From Maylandia zebra (taxonomy: Eukaryota; Chordata; Actinopteri; Cichliformes; Cichlidae), in contig NC_135176.1 in assembly GCF_041146795.1 (NCBI RefSeq), positions 603,286 through 667,285 on the forward strand: a DNA stretch of 64,000 nt, read 5' to 3'. Below are positions 59,524-64,000 of the stretch, in pieces; position 1 is the stretch's first letter; every line of letters begins with the position of its first letter. Made by a program: the position numbers and the translations under genes. The notes beneath the pieces were generated by a model. It was not told the DNA's origin, did no database searches, and saw nothing but the letters and a program-made list of their open reading frames with translations.

Positions 59524-59704
59524 ATCCTAAAATGTTTCAGCAGGACTCATCTCACTCCAAGCCAGAGGGGGGCGCCAAACACAGAAACAGACTGGGAGTA
59601 ATATGGCGCACAGCTCTCGGCTCTGACACACGTCCAATCAGCTTTCTTCCTTCCTGACAGCTGGCCAATCACAGCGCCCACGTTCAGGGTGAAAACTGTT
59701 CAAC
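59524..59704 (+). promoter_or_regulatory. ska2: ska2 proximal promoter with paired CCAAT boxes
   Basis: Two CCAAT boxes on the plus strand, 59634-59638 and 59664-59668, are spaced 30 bp apart and lie 35-70 bp upstream of the ATG. They sit in a GC-rich segment ('ccagaggggggcgcca' upstream). Paired NF-Y boxes at this spacing are typical of TATA-less, cell-cycle-regulated promoters, which fits a mitotic gene. No TATA box was seen. Confidence 0.6.
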
Positions 59705-62537
59705 ATGGAGACAACAGTTGAAAAGCTTGAGGCGATGGTAAGCACAGCGTCAAACTCCTTTTCCCGACTGTATCTTTTGGCTGTTGAACCGCTATTGATC
59801 GTAGCTTTGCACACGGTGTGCCGCTCACAGCAGGCGACTCACGGTTCTCTGCTAAGAAATAATCCAAAGTCAGGCCCATCAAATACCGCAGGACCGCGAA
59901 GGAGCTCGGCTAGTTTCAACATCGCCGCCACTCGAACGTCACAGAGCAACTCGGAGCAAGCAGTCCGCAGCGGGACCAAGTGTAGCATCGCTCTGTTGTT
60001 TTAGGACTTTTATTCACAAATTGTTTGTTTTTCGAGACCGTCTCAAACACCAGCTGTCTCCTGCACATGGCTCAGTGCATCAAGTCTCACGGTGCCAAAG
60101 ACAAGCGTGCTTACTTCCCCGTAACTCTTATTGCAGAAGGGAAATGGGAGGATGTGCAGCCTGTAGCTGAGCTCTGTCTGTCTGTCTGTGCTGCTGACCA
60201 TCTGTACAGGTTGTGCAATCCTGGGACTAGTGCAAAGTTTACCGTGTGTGAACCTCGAGCTGTTGGCAGATGCTCTGACTTCATTGCACTACTGTATCAG
60301 ACAACTAGTAGTGCAATAGTATTGTCAAAGCATCTGAAAACTGCAAGGACCACCTCTGTGTTTACACACCTTCAATAAATGCATTAAAGATGCACTTTAT
60401 TTACCTCACAGCTGGAATAAAGTCAATATCAGATAATTACTTATCTGTAATCCAAATGTAAATACAGCCATTGAAAATAAGTCTAAATACAAATATTACC
60501 TTGTAATACAAGAACAATATTTAAAATAATAATGTGTGTGTGTGTGTGCGCACACATCGATCCTTACTTCTGCTCAAGCTGGAGTAATCTACACATTTGT
60601 GCTCTCTAAACAACGAATCAGACGACTTCCTTCTTAAGTTCGCTCCGATGTGGCTGCAGTACAGCTGTCAGGGTAGCAGCAGTGACGGTGCTCTCTGAAC
60701 CACTCAATCACTCATCAAATCAGAAACTTGAACCACTGGCCCCCTACAGTGAGGAGATCTGATGGCTGATGTTGTCTGGGGACTGCTGGACCATAGACCA
60801 TCTTTATCCGCTGTCCCTCCTCTGCACATGTCCAGACCTTTGCAGCCTTGTGTCTCTGTCCTGAGAATGCATTGGTCAGTAGGTGGTGAGTTCATACCTG
60901 TTGATCTCTGATCTGGAACGTTTCTTGGTGATTTCCACCCAGTGGTACAGAAGACCCCGGTTTAATCCTGAAGCTACCTGGATATGCCAAAGTCCTGCTG
61001 CCTAGTACACACTCTGTCCTGGAACAGGAACATGGGCGCTGCACTTGATATAGTGTAACATGATGAGGTTCACATAAAGCAATGAGCTGTAAGTGTGATT
61101 CCACCAGGAATGTTGAGTCAAACAGCAAAGAATCTGAACATGGTGCAGGAAGTTCAGTGCCACAATGTGATGCACTTTGTCTTTGCAGTTTCTGAAGGCA
61201 GAGGCAGACCTGGATTACATTGAGAAGCGGTTGAAGCTGGACTTCATCAACAGCAGTGCAGAAAATGGATGTCCAGCTGAGGTGACTAACAGATGACATT
61301 TCTCCCAGCATCTGCAGGCAGATCTAGAGAAAATCAAAGAGCTCTTAGTGAATTACTGGCTGCTAACACTGCGGCCTTTGTGCTTGGAAGTTGTGTATTA
61401 TTTGTCTTTTGTTAAAAAAAACATGATGTCATCAGGATACACAGAAGAACAAACTCCAACTAAAGTGAAAGTAAGATGAACCGGCCTATACCCATAAAGA
61501 TGCTAATAGTTATAACCGTACCAACCAGTACATGTAATAAGACATAGAAGAGGGACGGAAATCCCAGAGCTATCATTCAGTTCACCTGGATGCAGCGCTT
61601 CTAGTGGGAAAAACACTTTGTCACTCAGTGATACGAGTGATGCATGAGGTAGAACATTTCATGTTTGCAGAAAGGCAATAAGAGAAAATCAGGTACACAC
61701 CTGAGCATGTAGTCTGTGGGCTGATGATTGACCATGTGCTTGTAGAACAACCTGGCAGTGGTGCTGGAGAACCTGAAGTCTATAAAGTCCAAACACTCAG
61801 CCCTGTGCTCGCAGGTGAAGGAGCTCACGAGTGCACAGAAGGAGTCTGTAGACTCGATCAGAAACAACCTCAGCGGCGTCATGGAGCTGCTGCAACACTT
61901 TGAACAGACCACTGATATGGAGGTGGGTAGATCGACACCTTATGACTGTTTAACATAGCTCACTGATACAAGTACTACTGCTGTGGGAGGTCAGATTTGA
62001 TTAACCATCTAATCAAAGGGAAAATGTGCAAAGATACGTTGTGGTGAACTTGGCGATGAAGTGAGGAAGGCGTGAGAGCACTTGAAGTGCTAATTCAAAG
62101 TTTAAACTGGTCTTCCTGTCCCAGAGTACCTGCGCTTGGCCCAAGAAAGCATCAAAGTTGAACACACACAGAGACTGCAGAGAGCGCTTTGACGTGTCCT
62201 AGGTGTGGTGTTTTCTTTTCATTGGTTTAATCACAGTTAGCTGCCTCCAAACACGGTGCAGCTACTGCAGTTATATCCATAACATGTGTGGAAAGCAGGC
62301 CTAATGACATTTAATCACATTAATTGTGTGTATTGTTCACGGGTTTGTGCACACACCTCCATCCTGCTGCAGTTTGTGGTTATCGTGCAGATCGACATTT
62401 CTCCTGAATTCTCTTTAAAGTTTCCATTCAGGATCTGCTGTGTTTCCTTGTTGGTGTCTCTGCAGGTTGGGACACTGACCGAGTCAGAGCGAGAGTCTGT
62501 AGCACTGCTAAGTGCTGTCAGTCGCACCACAGCCGAG
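59705..62537 (+). CDS. ska2: ska2: spindle and kinetochore-associated protein 2 (3' end uncertain)
   Basis: SKA2 forms the coiled-coil core of the SKA complex with SKA1 and SKA3, stabilising kinetochore-microtubule attachment in mitosis. Exons: 59705-59737 (METTVEKLEAM), 61189-61281 ('FLKAEADLDYIEKRLKLDFI'), 61746-61922 ('VVLENLKSIKSKHSALCSQV', coiled coil), 62466-62537 ('VGTLTESERESVALLSAVSR'). All junctions are in phase 0 with GT-AG splice sites, giving 125 residues so far (human total 121). The N-terminus matches the vertebrate 'MEAEVDKLExMFxKAExDLD' pattern. After 62537 a strong donor (GAG|GTAAGC) implies a further short exon. Candidates are acceptors near 62744-62746 or 62949; reading through without splicing would instead stop at 62585. 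Identification is firm; the C-terminus is open. Confidence 0.88.
59738..61188 (+). other. ska2: ska2 intron 1
   Basis: 1451 bp. It contains an open frame of 117 codons at 60025-60378 ('GKWEDVQPVAELCLSVCAAD') that I do not recognise, plus a (TG)n-rich patch near 60530. The frame may be chance or a processed fragment. Confidence 0.5.
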
Positions 62538-62585
62538 GTAAGCAGTACGACACCTTTAGACGGCACTTCTTTGATAGTGGACTAG

Positions 62586-63310
62586 AAGCATATGCTTGGT
62601 TTGCTTCAGTGGGAGCTTAACAGGAGGAGCCAGGGCTGGACTGGCCCGGGAGGCCAGTGGGTCGATCGAAGGGCCGCTGAGCAACAAGCCCTTTGTTCAT
62701 TTTCATTACTGCCCTATCACATCTCCTCCCTGTGCGCCGTGCAGAGCAGAGTTTAGTGTAGAGAGATGTGGAGCCGAGAGAGAAAAAGTCAAACTAAGTA
62801 CAGCAGTGGTAGCTGCACCATCATCCACAGTGGTGCCAGCAGCACCTGCCATTGAATGTGTCCCACGATGTATCATTTTAAATAAATTACACGAGTTTAC
62901 ATGTCAGTAAGGAGTAAGAAGGATGTAATCCCAGCCCTTCTCCTCACAGTGAGCCACAGAACGTCTCTGCTTCCAACCTGGACTGTGTACATTCATCATC
63001 ATCATCATCATTATTCTTAGGTTTATTTCCTGCTGGTCTCGGTGCTGAGTTCAGTCACAGGCTCCTCATTTCACATTTAAAACCTGATAGTGGCCCCCAG
63101 TGATCCCCCAGTCCACCTGTAATATTCACAGTATGTGGTGTTGTAGCATAGCACTGCTCCCCACCCGCAGCTTCTTCTTTTTTCCTTTTTTGTTAATCTT
63201 TGCCACAAACGCGACTGTCACTTCACCAGAGCACATCAGTCTTTGTTTGCTCTTTTTAAACATAGCGACAGAAAGATGCTCTGAGCCTGAAAATGTGGAA
63301 TCGTAAAGAA
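62586..63310 (+). other. ska2: Probable ska2 last intron/3' exon region
   Basis: Polypyrimidine-AG sites at about 62744 and 62949 could open a terminal exon with a very short coding tail. A (CAT)n run lies at 62993-63008. No other gene was recognised. Confidence 0.35.
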
Positions 63311-63315
63311 TCAAA

Positions 63316-63955
63316 GGCCATGTTCGCACTAATGTGTTTCCGTTTGAAAACGCATCTTTTTCCCTCCGTTTTGGCCTCCCGTCCACACTGAGGTGCCGTT
63401 TTTGCTCAAGGAAAACGCAGCGTTTTGAAAACGCTCTCCAAAGCGGATACATTTGAAAACGCCGTTTTCGTGTCGCAGTGTGAACAGCGAACCCGGAGCC
63501 TTTTTGAAAACGATGACACATGTTAGTCATGTGATGCAGTCATGTGACCAATTAAACTAAGATAGCGGAGGGCGTTACACAGCAGCTGTTTTGTTTGACA
63601 GCCCTATTAAAGATTAATCAGTCTGCACGTGCTCCAGAGAGCTTTTCTTCAAATTCTTTAACTCGCACTCGCTTTTGCAACTTTATACTTTTGTGTTACT
63701 CACAGCTACAACTCCACCTCATTGTGAGTCCATTTAACAAACTCGGTGCTTTTCCTCGACATTTTGCCGCCACGTTTCAAAGAGCCTGAAAGTAAATGAA
63801 CGGCAGACAGAAATGAGGCGGGCTGAATCTTCTTGCGCTTCACACATGCGCAGGACTGGACGCACACCTTTATGAAAACGATAGTGTGGACGCGTTTTCA
63901 GACGAAAACGCCGTTTTCAAATTTATCTGGGGCTAGTGTGGACGTAGACAAAGTG
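63316..63955. mobile_element. MITE-like element rich in 'gaaaacgc/gcgttttc' motifs
   Basis: The left end 'ggccatgttcgcactaatgt' and the right end 'ggggctagtgtggacgtaga' are imperfect inverted repeats, each followed by 'gtttgaaaacgc'/'gcgttttcag' motifs. Many gcgttttcaaa-type motifs fill both arms. No target duplication was resolved and there is no coding content. Confidence 0.55.
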
Positions 63956-64000
63956 TTACATAACTTTAATACTTTTACACACAGCAGACGGCTGCAGATA

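Noticed and set aside
59705..60004. 99-codon frame starting at the ska2 ATG
   Set aside because: It reads through a strong donor at 59738 into intron 1; only the first 11 codons match SKA2, and exon 2 continues the homology.
60025..60378. 117-codon frame in ska2 intron 1
   Set aside because: No recognisable motif and no promoter or splice evidence. Not reported as a gene; noted under the intron.

Overview
The window is vertebrate nuclear DNA. Genes are split by GT-AG introns, and no bacterial or organellar signature is present. The repeat complement (hAT, Tc1, Tigger, DIRS, Penelope-like, L2/Rex-type LINEs, a tRNA-derived SINE) and the gene sequences point to a teleost fish, probably a percomorph such as a cichlid. 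The species is inference.

Four protein-coding genes are supported. (1) 17984-23266, minus: the first two coding exons of a single-minded (SIM1/SIM2-type) bHLH-PAS transcription factor; the rest of the gene is not seen in the window. (2) 35833-43375, plus: complete riox2 (MINA53), a JmjC ribosomal-protein histidyl hydroxylase; nine coding exons join in phase to 470 codons. (3) 45783-52232, plus: complete tiprl (TIP41-like PP2A-family phosphatase regulator); seven coding exons, 268 codons, with a last intron of 4.6 kb filled by transposons. (4) 59705-62537, plus: ska2, a spindle/kinetochore protein; four exons are clear and the last exon is uncertain. The three plus-strand genes are independent transcription units, not an operon.

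Layout. 1-8541: a two-ORF LINE on the minus strand, split by a Ty3/gypsy LTR element, a 2.96 kb hAT element (itself holding a Tigger/pogo derivative and a truncated LINE tail) and a 314 bp hAT MITE. 8542-15534: LINE, SINE, Tc1 and hAT remnants, including a Tc1 element with ~287 bp inverted repeats that lies inside a LINE endonuclease fragment. 15535-28978: sim exons, microsatellites, an inverted duplication and a second SINE. 28979-34090: a THAP-like scrap, an exact second copy of riox2 coding exon 4, a DIRS-like reverse transcriptase, and a 3.2 kb foldback element with ~570-660 bp inverted repeats and a 9-bp target duplication that carries LINE and Penelope-like pieces. 34100-52232: riox2 and tiprl. 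52233-59523: Penelope-like and hAT material, ending in one hAT element nested in another. 59524-64000: ska2 and a terminal MITE.

The main points for a second look are the correctly phased G-GGA-AAC frameshift heptamer at the gypsy gag-pol overlap, the foldback element with captured retroelement pieces, the duplicated riox2 exon, and several insertions whose ends were fixed by target-site duplications or by an empty-site copy in the same window. All coordinates and alignments were read by eye; no search or alignment program was run.
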